Assembly: GCF_023822045.1 (NCBI RefSeq) | Contig: NZ_CP084712.1 | Location: forward strand, 1,612,001 to 1,676,000 | Source: Sphingopyxis sp. USTB-05 | GTDB taxonomy: Bacteria > Pseudomonadota > Alphaproteobacteria > Sphingomonadales > Sphingomonadaceae | DNA length: 64,000 nucleotides | Direction of reading: 5' to 3' | Part shown: positions 49,579 to 58,555 of the stretch, one piece after another | Position numbering within the stretch: the first letter of the stretch is position 1 | How the letters are laid out: each line of letters starts with the position of its first letter | Position numbers and translations under genes: made by a program | Notes under the pieces: model-generated | Told to the model about the DNA's origin: nothing | The model's database searches: none | Seen by the model: the letters and a program-made list of their open reading frames with translations, nothing else

Positions 49579-50151
49579 ATGGAAGCCCTGTTAACCTCGA
49601 CCGCTGTCGTCGCGCTCGCCGAAATCGGCGACAAGACGCAGTTGCTTGCGATCCTGCTCGCGACGCGGTTCAACCGCCCGGTGCCGATCATCTTCGGCAT
49701 ATTGGTCGCGACGCTCGCCAATCATGCGCTCGCGGCGCTGCTGGGCGCATCGGCCGCGGCCTTCCTCGACAGTCCGGTCTTCCGCTACGCCATCGGGCTT
49801 TCCTTTGTCGCGATGGCGGCGTGGACGCTGATCCCCGACAAGTTCGAGGACGATGAGGCACCGAAGCCGCGCTTCGGGGCGTTCCTGACGACGCTCGTCG
49901 CCTTCTTCCTCGTCGAGATGGGCGACAAGACGCAGGTCGCGACGATCGCGCTCGGCGCGCAATATCACAACGTTCTTCTGGTTACCGCGGGCACCACGCT
50001 CGGCATGATGATCGCCAACGTCCCCGCAATCTTCCTCGGCCACGAACTGCTCAAGCGCGTCGATTTGGCCAAGGTTCGCATGGTCGCCGCGACGCTGTTC
50101 CTCGTTATCGGCCTTTGGGTGCTGGTGCAGACTGCGGGTTTGCTCGGTTAG
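49579..50151 (+). CDS. GDT1/TMEM165 (UPF0016) family cation exporter
   Basis: A 190-residue inner-membrane protein with six helices in two repeats. Each repeat has the EXGDKT motif: EIGDKTQLLAI (Glu15-Thr20) and EMGDKTQVATI (Glu113-Thr118). The family exports Mn2+ (and Ca2+) from the cytosol. The ATG at 49579 follows a GGAG site and a regulatory leader with an Mn2+ riboswitch, which supports manganese as the substrate. A longer frame upstream reads through the riboswitch and was rejected. Its stop overlaps the galE stop by 4 bp on the other strand. Confidence 0.93.
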   Translation: MEALLTSTAVVALAEIGDKTQLLAILLATRFNRPVPIIFGILVATLANHALAALLGASAAAFLDSPVFRYAIGLSFVAMAAWTLIPDKFEDDEAPKPRFGAFLTTLVAFFLVEMGDKTQVATIALGAQYHNVLLVTAGTTLGMMIANVPAIFLGHELLKRVDLAKVRMVAATLFLVIGLWVLVQTAGLLG

Positions 50152-51164
50152 CCGGCATTTCGCGTCGCGAGCATTCGCTCGAAACGCCAGCTCGATGAAC
50201 ACATTGCGTCGAGGTCGCGGTTCGCGCTCCAGCCCAGTTCGCGCGCGGCGCGATCGGGGCTGGCAAAGCAGCTCGCGACATCGCCGTCGCGGCGCGGCGC
50301 GATGCGATAGGGGATGCTGACCCCGTTCACGCGCTCGAACGCTTCGACCATGTCGAGCACCGAATAGCCCTGTCCGGTGCCGAGGTTCCAGATCGACAGC
50401 GGCTGGTCGACCTTGCCGATCGCATCGAGCGCGGCGACGTGTCCGTCGGCGAGGTCCACGACATGGATATAGTCGCGTACGCCGGTGCCGTCGGGCGTGT
50501 CGTAATCATTGCCGAACACCGACAGTTCGGCGAGCCGCCCGGCCGCGACGCGGCTGACGAATGGCATCAGATTGTTGGGGGTGCCGTTCGGATTCTCGCC
50601 GATCAGCCCGCTGTCGTGCGCGCCGACCGGATTGAAATAGCGCAGGATCGCGATCCGCCACTCGGGATCGGCGGCGGCGACATCGGCCAGCATTTCCTCG
50701 ATCATCAGCTTGGTGCGGCCATAAGGATTGGTCGCAGAGGTCGGATGATTTTCGTCGAGCGGCAGATATTGCGGCTGGCCGTAGACAGTGGCGCTCGATG
50801 AGAAGACGAGCGTCTTCGTGCCGCCGTCGGCCATCGCTTCCAGCAGCGACAATGTGCCGCGAACATTGTTGTCGTAATATTTCATCGGCTCGGTGACCGA
50901 TTCGCCGACCGCTTTGAGCCCGGCGAAATGGATCACCGCCTCGATCGCGTGATCGCGGATGACCTTGCGCAGCGCGTCGCCGTCGCGAATGTCGCCGGTA
51001 ACGAGCGGGACCGTCTGGCCGGTGATCGCTTCGAGCCGCTCCATGACCGAGGGATCGCTGTTCGACAGATTGTCAAAGCATACCACATGATGGCCGGCCG
51101 CCACGAGCGGCGCCGCAACATGGCTGCCGATATATCCCGCGCCACCGGTCAGTAGAATATTCAT
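50148..51164 (-). CDS. galE: UDP-glucose 4-epimerase
   Basis: Interconverts UDP-glucose and UDP-galactose in the cytosol, supplying polysaccharide precursors. MNILLTGGAGYIGSHVAAPL is the NAD motif; SSSATVYGQPQYLPLDENHP and the catalytic TNPYGRTKLMIEEML are canonical, and HVVDLADGHVAALDA is also typical. 338 residues, start ATG at 51164. The longer in-frame upstream region is not family-like. It faces the sigF-type gene across about 220 bp that hold a probable ECF promoter. Confidence 0.94.
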   Translation of the reverse strand: MNILLTGGAGYIGSHVAAPLVAAGHHVVCFDNLSNSDPSVMERLEAITGQTVPLVTGDIRDGDALRKVIRDHAIEAVIHFAGLKAVGESVTEPMKYYDNNVRGTLSLLEAMADGGTKTLVFSSSATVYGQPQYLPLDENHPTSATNPYGRTKLMIEEMLADVAAADPEWRIAILRYFNPVGAHDSGLIGENPNGTPNNLMPFVSRVAAGRLAELSVFGNDYDTPDGTGVRDYIHVVDLADGHVAALDAIGKVDQPLSIWNLGTGQGYSVLDMVEAFERVNGVSIPYRIAPRRDGDVASCFASPDRAARELGWSANRDLDAMCSSSWRFERMLATRNAG

Positions 51165-51265
51165 CGCTCGATCATCTCCATTCGCGGTTGGGGCCGTCGC
51201 CGCCGGATATTCTATCCGGGGCATCCTGCCAAATCATTGCCTGTCGGTCCTGTGCCGCTTTTCGT

Positions 51266-51291
51266 GTAACCTTCGCGGCGATATCGGCGAA
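51266..51291 (+). promoter_or_regulatory. Probable ECF (SigF-type) autoregulatory promoter
   Basis: GTAACC (51266-51271) and CGAA (51288-51291) are separated by exactly 16 bp, about 90 bases upstream of the sigma factor ATG. This is the promoter form I recall for the Caulobacter SigF regulon; the match to that motif is from memory. Confidence 0.5.
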
Positions 51292-51382
51292 CAGGTCTTC
51301 AAACGCCGTCATCCGCGTCCGGATAGGGTCGTTGTTGCAATAGCTTCACGCCCGTTCCGCCGTTTTGGTCAGGACAAATGCA

Positions 51383-51904
51383 ATGAGCATCGACGAACCT
51401 TCGCTGGCGCGCCTTATGGCGGCATCGCAGCGGGGGGATCGTGCGGCCTATCGGGCGTTGCTCGGCGATAGCCGCAAATGGCTCACCCGCTATTTCGCGC
51501 GACGGATCGCGCCGCATCACATCGACGACCTGGTCCAGGAGACGCTGGTTTCGATGCACCACAAGCTTGCGACATGGGACAGCGGACGAGCCTTCCTGCC
51601 GTGGCTTGCGGCAATCGCGCGTTATCGCTGGATCGACATGCTGCGCCGCCAACGCGACGAGGCCGAACTGGGTGACAACGATGCGGCGGTCAGCGCCGAG
51701 GACGAGGCGGTACATGCCAAGCTGAGTATCGACCACCTGTTGACCTTGCTGCCGCCGGGACAGGCGCAGGCAATCACCCTGGTAAAGATCGAAGGCGCCT
51801 CGATCGCCGAGGCGTCGCAAATTTCCGGCCAGAGCGAGTCGCTGGTCAAGGTGAACATCCATCGCGGGCTAAAGAAGCTCGCCGAATTGATTGAAAGCGA
51901 ATGA
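51383..51904 (+). CDS. sigF: ECF sigma factor of the SigF/NrsF type
   Basis: A 173-residue ECF sigma factor that directs RNA polymerase to stress promoters. Region 2 contains YFARRIAPHHIDDLVQETLV and ARYRWIDMLRRQRDEAELGD; region 4 contains SLVKVNIHRGLKKLAELIES after ITLVKIEGASIAEASQISGQ. It is paired by an ATGA overlap with a DUF1109 membrane protein, which identifies the SigF/NrsF class. ATG at 51383 is chosen over a TTG six codons upstream. A GTAACC-N16-CGAA promoter lies upstream, consistent with autoregulation. Confidence 0.9.
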   Translation: MSIDEPSLARLMAASQRGDRAAYRALLGDSRKWLTRYFARRIAPHHIDDLVQETLVSMHHKLATWDSGRAFLPWLAAIARYRWIDMLRRQRDEAELGDNDAAVSAEDEAVHAKLSIDHLLTLLPPGQAQAITLVKIEGASIAEASQISGQSESLVKVNIHRGLKKLAELIESE

Positions 51905-52554
51905 CGATGAAGGACGCATCGATCGACGATCTGATCGACGGGCTGGCTGACGATCTGACTCCCGTGCGGCCGCGGCGCGTGATGGGCGGATCGCTATGGG
52001 TCGCGGCGGGCTGGCTTGGTGCGGGAGCTGTGCTCGTCTGGCTGTTCGGGATGCGGCCCGACCTCGCAGGGGGCGTGATGCCGCCGTTGTCGATGCTTGC
52101 GTTCTGGCTCGTCGCAGCGACCGGGGTGGCTGCGGCGTGGAGTGCGCTGCGCATGGGGCTGCCGGGCGTCGGGCGCGACTATGGCGGCTGGCGCTGGGCC
52201 GTCGGCGCGTTGTTGGCACTACCGCTCGCCGCGCTCTTCGTATTCTTTGGTGATGCCCATGCGCATACGGAAGCGGCACGGCGCGGCTTCGATGTGCACT
52301 GCCTATTGCAGGGTATCGTATCGGGGCTGGGCGTCGGTGCCGCACTATTCCTTTGGCTTCGGGCCGGCGCGCCGACCTCGCCGACGCGTGCTGGGTGGGT
52401 CATCGGAGTTGCGGCGGGCGCTGCAGGTGCGTCGATCATCGCCTTGCTATGTTCGAGCGACGATCTCGTTCATATCACGCTGTGGCACGCGTCGGCGGTT
52501 CCGGTTTCGGCGATCGCCGGCCGGTTGATCCTGCCTCGCTTCCTACGCTGGTGA
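51901..52554 (+). CDS. nrsF: NrsF-type membrane anti-sigma factor (DUF1109)
   Basis: A 217-residue inner-membrane protein with about six helices that holds the ECF sigma factor inactive. The N-terminal cytosolic helix IDDLIDGLADDLTPVRPRR is the family sigma-binding part. Two cysteines are present, Cys134 (DVHCLLQGI) and Cys184 (IIALLCSSDDLVH), 50 residues apart, matching my memory of the redox/metal-sensing pair in Caulobacter NrsF. Its ATG overlaps the sigma factor stop by 4 bp. It converges with rfbA 13 bp downstream. Confidence 0.9.
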   Translation: MTMKDASIDDLIDGLADDLTPVRPRRVMGGSLWVAAGWLGAGAVLVWLFGMRPDLAGGVMPPLSMLAFWLVAATGVAAAWSALRMGLPGVGRDYGGWRWAVGALLALPLAALFVFFGDAHAHTEAARRGFDVHCLLQGIVSGLGVGAALFLWLRAGAPTSPTRAGWVIGVAAGAAGASIIALLCSSDDLVHITLWHASAVPVSAIAGRLILPRFLRW

Positions 52555-52567
52555 GCGGCACCGATTT

Positions 52568-53449
52568 TCAAACATCAGTCTCGCTGAGCGTCTTCAGATA
52601 AATTCCATAGTCGTTCTTGGCAAAATCTTGGGCACGCATCGCCAGCTTTTCCTGATCGATCCAACCCATATTATACGCGACTTCATCCGGTGAGCCGACC
52701 TGTTGACCCTGGCGCTCCGTCAGCGTGCGGACGAAATTTCCCGCGTCGAGCAGCGATGCATGGGTGCCGGTGTCGAGCCATGCATAGCCACGACCCATCC
52801 GCTTGATCGCGAGCGTTTCGTCGCGAAGATAGCTTTCGAGAAGTGTCGTGATTTCAAGCTCCCCCCGGGCAGACGGCGTAACCGAGCGCGCGCGTTCTGG
52901 CGCAGTTCCGTCGACGAAATACAGTCCGGCGATGGCATAGTTGGAAGGCGGCACAGCTGGTTTTTCTACAATTGCGCGAACGTTGCCCTGCTCGTCGAAA
53001 TCGACCACGCCATAGCGTTGTGGGTCGGCCACATGATAACCGAAGATCGTTGCGCCAACCGGACTTGCGTCAGCTTCCTGCAGAAGGTCGGGTAAGCCGT
53101 GGCCGAAGAAGATGTTGTCGCCCAAGACCATCGCGGAAGGGGCGCCGTTCAGAAACTCTTCGGCTAGGATGAACGCCTGTGCAAGGCCGTCGGGGCTGGG
53201 CTGGGTCTTATAGCTGATTGCGATGCCCCATTGGCTTCCGTCGCCCAGGGTACGCTGAAACTGCTCCTGATCCTGCGGTGTGGTGATGATCAGGATATCC
53301 CGAATGCCCGCCAGCATCAGCGCGGTCAGTGGATAATAGATCATCGGCTTGTCGTAGATCGGGAGCAGCTGCTTGGAGACGCTGACCGTAATGGGATACA
53401 GCCGGGTCCCCGAACCGCCCGCGAGGATGATGCCTTTGCGCGCGGTCAT
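52568..53449 (-). CDS. rfbA: Glucose-1-phosphate thymidylyltransferase
   Basis: Makes dTDP-glucose from dTTP and glucose-1-phosphate, first step to dTDP-L-rhamnose. KGIILAGGSGTRLYPITVSV is the nucleotide-binding signature, followed by KPMIYYPLTALMLAGIRDIL; FFGHGLPDLLQEAD and RGYAWLDTGTHASLLDAGNF are also conserved. 293 residues from the ATG at 53449, which overlaps the rfbD stop by 4 bp. It is last in the rfbCBDA operon. Confidence 0.96.
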   Translation of the reverse strand: MTARKGIILAGGSGTRLYPITVSVSKQLLPIYDKPMIYYPLTALMLAGIRDILIITTPQDQEQFQRTLGDGSQWGIAISYKTQPSPDGLAQAFILAEEFLNGAPSAMVLGDNIFFGHGLPDLLQEADASPVGATIFGYHVADPQRYGVVDFDEQGNVRAIVEKPAVPPSNYAIAGLYFVDGTAPERARSVTPSARGELEITTLLESYLRDETLAIKRMGRGYAWLDTGTHASLLDAGNFVRTLTERQGQQVGSPDEVAYNMGWIDQEKLAMRAQDFAKNDYGIYLKTLSETDV

Positions 53450-54297
53450 GTTCTTTCTTCCAATTCTTCCAGTACCGATTCCAGCGCAACTCGCCAGTCG
53501 GGACGAGCCAGGCCGAAAGTGGCTTTGGTCGTACTGCAATCGAGGCGAGAGTTCGGCGGTCGTTCGGCGGTCGCCGAATAGGCGCTTGCGGGAATGGGCC
53601 TGAGTTCCGACGCGCTGCCCGCCATCGAAAGAATCTCTGACGCGAAATCATACCAGCTCACGTCCGGCGTGCCGCTGTAATGATAGGTTCCGGATTTCGC
53701 GGCGTCGGTCGCCAGTTGTCCTGCGATCGAGAGGCAAGCCGCCGCGATCCCCGACGCGGCGGTTGGTCCGCCTGTCTGATCCTCGACTACGCTTATTACG
53801 TCGCGGGTTTTGGATAATCGCAACATGGTTTTCAGGAAGTTCGAGCCATGCGCGGAAAAGACCCAGGAAGTACGAAGGATCGCGTAACGGCCTCCCGCCG
53901 TTCTTATCGCTTCCTCACCCCAAAGCTTCGTTCTCCCATAAGCGTTTATGGGGCGGGTCGCGTCTTCGGGGGCGGAGGCTTCCGTGCTGGCGCCGTCGAA
54001 GACATAGTCCGTCGAAATATGGACGAAGGGAATGTCCATCTCGGCGCATATGCGAGCCATTGCGGCGGGGGCATCCGCATTTATTACCCGGGCCAGCGCC
54101 TCTTCTTCTTCGGCTTGGTCAACCGACGTGTAAGCTGCGGCATTGATTACGGCTGCGGGTGCATGGCTGCGAATGGCGGCCGCGCAGGCCGCGGGGTCCG
54201 CAAGGTCCGCCTCGGCTCTCCCCAAAGCCGTGATGCCGGCATATTTTCGAAGCTCGGTGCCAACTTGGCCGGTTCGTCCGAAAACGAGGATATTCAC
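53446..54297 (-). CDS. rfbD: dTDP-4-dehydrorhamnose reductase
   Basis: Final NADPH-dependent reductase of dTDP-rhamnose synthesis. [40 protein letters not shown] and [20 protein letters not shown] are the SDR motifs; the catalytic Tyr/Lys pair is in [14 protein letters not shown]. 283 residues. It overlaps rfbB and rfbA by 4 bp on either side, so the operon is translationally coupled. Confidence 0.95.
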   Translation of the reverse strand: MNILVFGRTGQVGTELRKYAGITALGRAEADLADPAACAAAIRSHAPAAVINAAAYTSVDQAEEEEALARVINADAPAAMARICAEMDIPFVHISTDYVFDGASTEASAPEDATRPINAYGRTKLWGEEAIRTAGGRYAILRTSWVFSAHGSNFLKTMLRLSKTRDVISVVEDQTGGPTAASGIAAACLSIAGQLATDAAKSGTYHYSGTPDVSWYDFASEILSMAGSASELRPIPASAYSATAERPPNSRLDCSTTKATFGLARPDWRVALESVLEELEERT

Positions 54298-55355
54298 GCC
54301 GCCCTCCGCCCGGTTCCGAGACGTTTACCCAGGCCTTGACGTTCGAGCATCGGACGCCACCAGCTCTCATTGTCGAGATACCAGCCTATCGTTGTCCTCA
54401 GCCCTTCTTCGACGGTGACTGACGGGCGCCAGCCAAGCTCGTCGCGCGCCCGCGATGCGTCGATCGCATAGCGGGCGTCGTGACCGGGGCGGTCGGCGAC
54501 ATAGGTAATGAGATCGGCATAGGGCTTCCCGTTCGCGCGCGGGCGAATATCGTCCAGGATCGCGCATATGGCTTGGACGATATCCAGATTCGAACGTTCA
54601 TTGTCGCCGCCGATGTTATAGCTGCGCCCGACACGGCCCGCTTCGACCACCCGGAGCAAAGCCTCGGCGTGATCGAGAACAAACAGCCAGTCGCGGACGT
54701 TCGATCCATTGCCGTAGATCGGGATCGGACACTCCGAAACGGCGTTAAGGATCACGACCGGGATCAGCTTTTCGGGAAACTGATTGGGGCCATAGTTGTT
54801 CGAGCAATTTGTGAGAACGACCGGCAAGCCATAGGTTTCGTGCCACGCCCTTACCAAATGGTCGGAACTGGCTTTCGACGCGGAATAGGGGCTGCGCGGA
54901 CTATAGGGGGTTTCTTCATGGAAACGGTCGGCGGGATCCGCTGACAGTGAGCCAAAGACTTCATCCGTGCTGATGTGATGAAAGCGGAATTTGTCGGGTT
55001 TGCCCGCATCCGACCAATATTTCCGGGCCGCCTCGAGAATATTGAAGGTCCCCACGATATTCGTCTGGATGAAATCGTCCGGACCATCGATGGAACGATC
55101 GACATGCGATTCCGCTGCCAGATGCATGACCGCATCCGGACGATGTCGGGTGAAAATTTCGGTGAGCGCCGCGCGATCACGGATGTCCGCATGCTCGAAA
55201 CTATATAGCGGGCTGTCAGCGACCGTCGCAAGATTTTCGAGGCATGCCGCATAGGTTAGCGCATCGAGGTTCACCACCTCGTAGCCGCGCGATATCGCCA
55301 GCCGAACCACTGCTGAACCGATGAACCCCGCTCCGCCTGTGACGAGTATCTTCAT
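54294..55355 (-). CDS. rfbB: dTDP-glucose 4,6-dehydratase
   Basis: Converts dTDP-glucose to the 4-keto-6-deoxy form. [20 protein letters not shown] is the NAD motif; [20 protein letters not shown] holds the dehydration Asp-Glu pair, and [15 protein letters not shown] is the catalytic YxxxK. 353 residues from the ATG at 55355. The frame extends five codons upstream into rfbC, which I did not use. Confidence 0.96.
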   Translation of the reverse strand: MKILVTGGAGFIGSAVVRLAISRGYEVVNLDALTYAACLENLATVADSPLYSFEHADIRDRAALTEIFTRHRPDAVMHLAAESHVDRSIDGPDDFIQTNIVGTFNILEAARKYWSDAGKPDKFRFHHISTDEVFGSLSADPADRFHEETPYSPRSPYSASKASSDHLVRAWHETYGLPVVLTNCSNNYGPNQFPEKLIPVVILNAVSECPIPIYGNGSNVRDWLFVLDHAEALLRVVEAGRVGRSYNIGGDNERSNLDIVQAICAILDDIRPRANGKPYADLITYVADRPGHDARYAIDASRARDELGWRPSVTVEEGLRTTIGWYLDNESWWRPMLERQGLGKRLGTGRRAA

Positions 55356-55915
55356 GCGCGGCCCTGCCACAAAAAGGGGCTGTCCAGACTGGCGAGCGGA
55401 CCGGCTTCTGCGTCACGGCCGCTAAGTATGGGAGTGCCGGACAGCGGCCACTCGATCCCAATCTCCGGGTCGTCCCAACGTATCGTTCCTTCGGCCTCTG
55501 GAGCGTAATAGTCCGAGCATTTGTATGAAATTTCCGTATCGGCCTCGCGGGTCATAAACCCATGAAGAAAGCCTGCCGGGACAAGGAGTTGTCTGGCGTT
55601 CTCGAAGCTGAGTTCGATCCCGAACCATTTGCCGAAAGTCGGGGAGCCTTTGCGGATATCCACCGCGACATCGAATAGTCGTCCGCGACCGCAGCGAACC
55701 AGTTTGGCCTGCGCGTGAGGGGGCGATTGATAATGGAGACCGCGCACCGTCCCGGCCTGCGCCGAGAATGAGATATTGTCCTGAACAAAGGCAATATCGA
55801 CCCCGAGCTCGCTAAAGCCCCTTTGATTCCAGACCTCGCTAAAGAAACCCCGGTGATCGCCATGGCGATCCGGAGTGATGACCTTAAGTCCGGGGATGGG
55901 TTCGTGGATTTCCAT
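55352..55915 (-). CDS. rfbC: dTDP-4-dehydrorhamnose 3,5-epimerase
   Basis: A cupin of 187 residues that inverts C3 and C5. It has [20 protein letters not shown], the catalytic His in [20 protein letters not shown], and [20 protein letters not shown] with the second active-site residues. It begins at the ATG at 55915 and is first in the operon. The longer frame upstream lacks family content. The promoter should lie in the AT-richer 100 bp above it, but no clear -35/-10 pair was found. Confidence 0.95.
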   Translation of the reverse strand: MEIHEPIPGLKVITPDRHGDHRGFFSEVWNQRGFSELGVDIAFVQDNISFSAQAGTVRGLHYQSPPHAQAKLVRCGRGRLFDVAVDIRKGSPTFGKWFGIELSFENARQLLVPAGFLHGFMTREADTEISYKCSDYYAPEAEGTIRWDDPEIGIEWPLSGTPILSGRDAEAGPLASLDSPFLWQGRA

Positions 55916-56333
55916 TGTGGTCCATTTGATAATTGGGATTATTGGGTTCCGCGGCCGGAATGAGTTGTTCTTCGCAATTTTCTCACGTTGGCAAACAGGA
56001 GCGCGCGCACGCAGAGGAATGCTCGCCACGACGGCTATCGGTCGCGCTGCTGGATCGGGCGGACGGCGCAATTATAGTATGGCGATTACAAATCATGAAA
56101 TGGCTCCGGTGCCAAATTCTACGCGAGCCATTGACACATTCCTACCGTCAAAAACTAGGCCGGTATCTGCCTCGATGATTTGCGGTCGTGATTCTTCACC
56201 AAGGGAGAAAGGGGGGATAAAAATCGACACGCAATCCGAGCGTCGCACTCCTCTGTAGTGGTCCAAATAGATGAAAGACACACGCTGGTTGACTGCACCG
56301 ACAAGTGAAATGGACGGCGGCTTTCGCCATCCT
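55916..56333. other. Intergenic stretch between rfbC and an IS remnant
   Basis: About 420 bp. The part next to rfbC (to about 56000) should hold the operon promoter. Between 56090 and 56330 both strands have short frames with protein-like stretches (for example minus-strand EADTGLVFDGRNVSMARVEF), possibly a worn-out gene fragment, but nothing nameable. Confidence 0.45.
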
Positions 56334-57033
56334 GACATGACACCCTGATTTTCCTCCAACTGTGATTAGAGTCCGGCCTTGAAGGAAGGACTGGCAGATG
56401 AATCGTACGAGGTTTTCGGAAGAGCAGCTCATCGACGTGTTGAAGAATGCGGAGGCGGGCACGAAGCCGGGCGAGCTGGCGTGGCGTCACGGGGGTCGGA
56501 AACGATGATTTACAACTGGAAGACGAAGTCTGGTGGTGTTGAGGTGTCGGAGGCGAAGCGGCTGCGCTCGCTCGAGGACGAGGAGCTGAAGTGGTTGCTT
56601 GCGGACGCGATACTGGACAATGCGGCGCTGACGAATTTTCTTACAGAAAATGGTGTCGCCCGCCGTTGAGAGGGAAGCTCGCCCGGATCTAGGCTTGCCA
56701 TGGGATGAGCGAGCCGCGAGCGTGCGCTACCAGTCGCAGCGTGGCGACAATAGCGATGTTCGGGAAAAGCTGTGCGGGCTGGAGCAGCAGCGTTGCCAGT
56801 TAGGTTATCGGCGCCTGCATATCCTGCAGCGTCGGGAGGGCGTGACAATCAATAGGAAGTATGCTCAGCGCCTGTATCGGGAGGAACAACTGACGGTCTG
56901 GCTAACACTTGACGGGCGTCGGGCGATCGGTGCGCGGGCGCCCGCGCTTGCGCTGCGAACCAGCGCTGGAGTCTCCACTTCGTGCATGATCAGATCGCTT
57001 CAGGCGGGCGGTTCCTAATGCTCAACATGACGG
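56334..57033 (+). mobile_element. Decayed IS3-family (IS407-group-like) element remnant
   Basis: OrfA begins at 56398 (MNRTRFSEEQLIDVLKNAEA), is broken by a one-base loss near 56500, and resumes TMIYNWKTKSGGVEVSEAKR to LLADAILDNAALTNFLTEN. OrfB follows in the shifted frame from about 56650 with RCQLGYRRLHILQRREGVTI and RLYREEQLTV, then shifts again into NQRWSLHFVHDQIASGGRF before it ends near 57030. The catalytic DDE core is missing. The upstream TGACATGACACCC (56334) may be the left end. Confidence 0.75.
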
Positions 57034-57537
57034 AAAACGAGAAGGCCGCGTTCCACTGGCGCAGCCTTTTTGCCGTCTACGGAAAGCGCTCATTGTGGGA
57101 TTTGCGGCGATGCCGGCGGTGGCGCTCATCGCTCAGTTTCTGCGAATTGTAACGTAGATGTACGATGAGCGCGACGGCGCCGAAAGTGAGCAGCGCGATA
57201 ATAACGTAGGCTGCAACTGTTCTGGGTTCGATGATGATTACTCCGGCTCGAATAAATCGAGACCCCGGCTTGATACGCGCACCTGCAGTATAGGTTCCGC
57301 TACAGTTGTCGTGCGAAATGCAGTGTCATCCGATCAACATGGGCTGCGAACCAAAATGTTGAAAGCGCGCTCGTCGGCGGATTGATGTTTTGCTGCGTCC
57401 GCTTGCCACTCCATATCCCACGTAGGTCCGCGAGCAGCGTGAACGTCCGCAAGGCGGAGGGACGGACTTACGCCGGTTTGAAGCTTAAACTGGGAATCGA
57501 AATCGACGAAATAGAGGCTTTTTTTCAAGATTAGGTG
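57034..57537. other. Gene-poor stretch between two IS remnants
   Basis: About 500 bp. A minus-strand stretch of 82 codons without stops (57077-57325) contains a hydrophobic helix followed by a basic tail (VIIALLTFGAVALIVHLRYN), but no usable start codon. It may be the tail of a broken membrane protein. A 64-residue frame at 57334-57528 has no recognisable content. Confidence 0.4.
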
Positions 57538-58555
57538 CTAGGTGTTCAGTCCCGGCATCTGGTGGATCGGATTGATGATGAATCGATCTGGTTCTGTAGT
57601 CCAGATTTTGCATATGTATTCGTAAGGGGTGAGGCCGCTGAGGGTCTTGAGTCTACGAGCGAAGTTATAGGCGTCCATGAAGTCGTTGAGGTGCGTGCGC
57701 AGCTGCTCGTGGCTGTCGTAATGGAAGCGTTTGACGGTGGCGTCTTTAATCGTACCGTTCATCCGTTCGACTGCCCGTTCGTCCAGGGATGGTTGGGCTT
57801 GGTGAGCCGATGCTCGATGGTGTTGGCCTCGCAGATCATGTCGAAGCGCATCTGGCGCGACCAGGCGGTGTTCCGGTTGCGAGGCTGATCGGCGAACTGG
57901 ATGCCATTGTCGGTCAGGATCGTGTGGATACGATAAGGCACGGCTTTCAGCAGGTGTTCGAGGAACTCCCACGCTGTGCGCCTGTCCGCCTTTTCCACGA
58001 GCTGGGTGACGGCGAACTTGCTGGTGCGGTCGATAGCCACGAACAAATACAGCTTGCCTTCAGCGGTCTGCACTTCGGCGATATCGATGTGGAAGAAGCC
58101 GATCGGATAGCGCTTGAAGCTCTGTCGCTTCGGCTTGTCACCCTCGATGTCCGGCAGACGAGAGATGCCATGCCGCTGAAGGCATCGGTGTAGCGCTGAA
58201 CGGCTCGGGTGTGGGATCGACGGCTGCAGCGCATAGAGGCAGTCATCAGTGGCAGCAACGTGTGGCGCCGGAACGCAACGATCGCTGCCTCTTCGGCTTC
58301 GGTGAGTTCGTAGAATGAGGGGCCTTCGGCCCGGTCTTCAGATCCTCGACCGTTGCTCTCTTGCGCCACTTCGCCACCGTCTTCGGGTTGATCCCCAGCT
58401 CCCGGCTCAGCGCCGTGAGCGAAGCTTGCGATCGCTGTATTGCTGCTCGGACGGCGTGCGTGGTCGTGGCGCTCCCGTGACGCATCTGGCGCATAATGCT
58501 TCCTTCCAATCCAACGAAAGGATCGCACCATCAAACCGTGGGATCAAACACCTAG
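57538..58555 (-). mobile_element. IS481-family insertion sequence with both ends
   Basis: Ends are CTAGGTGTTCAGTCCC on the left and, read inward from the right, CTAGGTGTTTGATCCC, matching at 13 of 16 positions. CTAG lies at each outer boundary, as expected for IS481 elements, which favour CTAG-containing targets. The length is about 1.02 kb. The enclosed transposase is inactivated by frameshifts. Confidence 0.85.
57541..58509 (-). pseudogene. IS481 transposase, three frameshifts
   Basis: Read on the minus strand it starts near 58494-58509 (MRQMRHGSATTTHAVRAAIQ), with an HTH region SRELGINPKTVAKWRKRATV. The frame then shifts by one lost base near 58308 to EAEEAAIVAFRRHTLLPL. It shifts again near 58247 into the frame of EVQTAEGKLYLFVAIDRTSK, which carries the first catalytic Asp, and TDNGIQFADQPRN, with the second. 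A third shift near 57770 leads to VERMNGTIKDATVKRFHYDS and the C-terminus NPIHQMPGLNT. The three faults are all single-base losses. Otherwise the chain is complete. Confidence 0.88.

Noticed and set aside
54587..54595. GATTCGAAC, resembling a tRNA T-loop
   Set aside because: It is inside the rfbB coding sequence and no cloverleaf can be drawn around it.
57541..58509. Programmed frameshifting in the IS481 transposase
   Set aside because: IS481 transposases are normally one frame, the shifts are three single-base losses, and no slippery sequence with a following structure was seen; decay is simpler.
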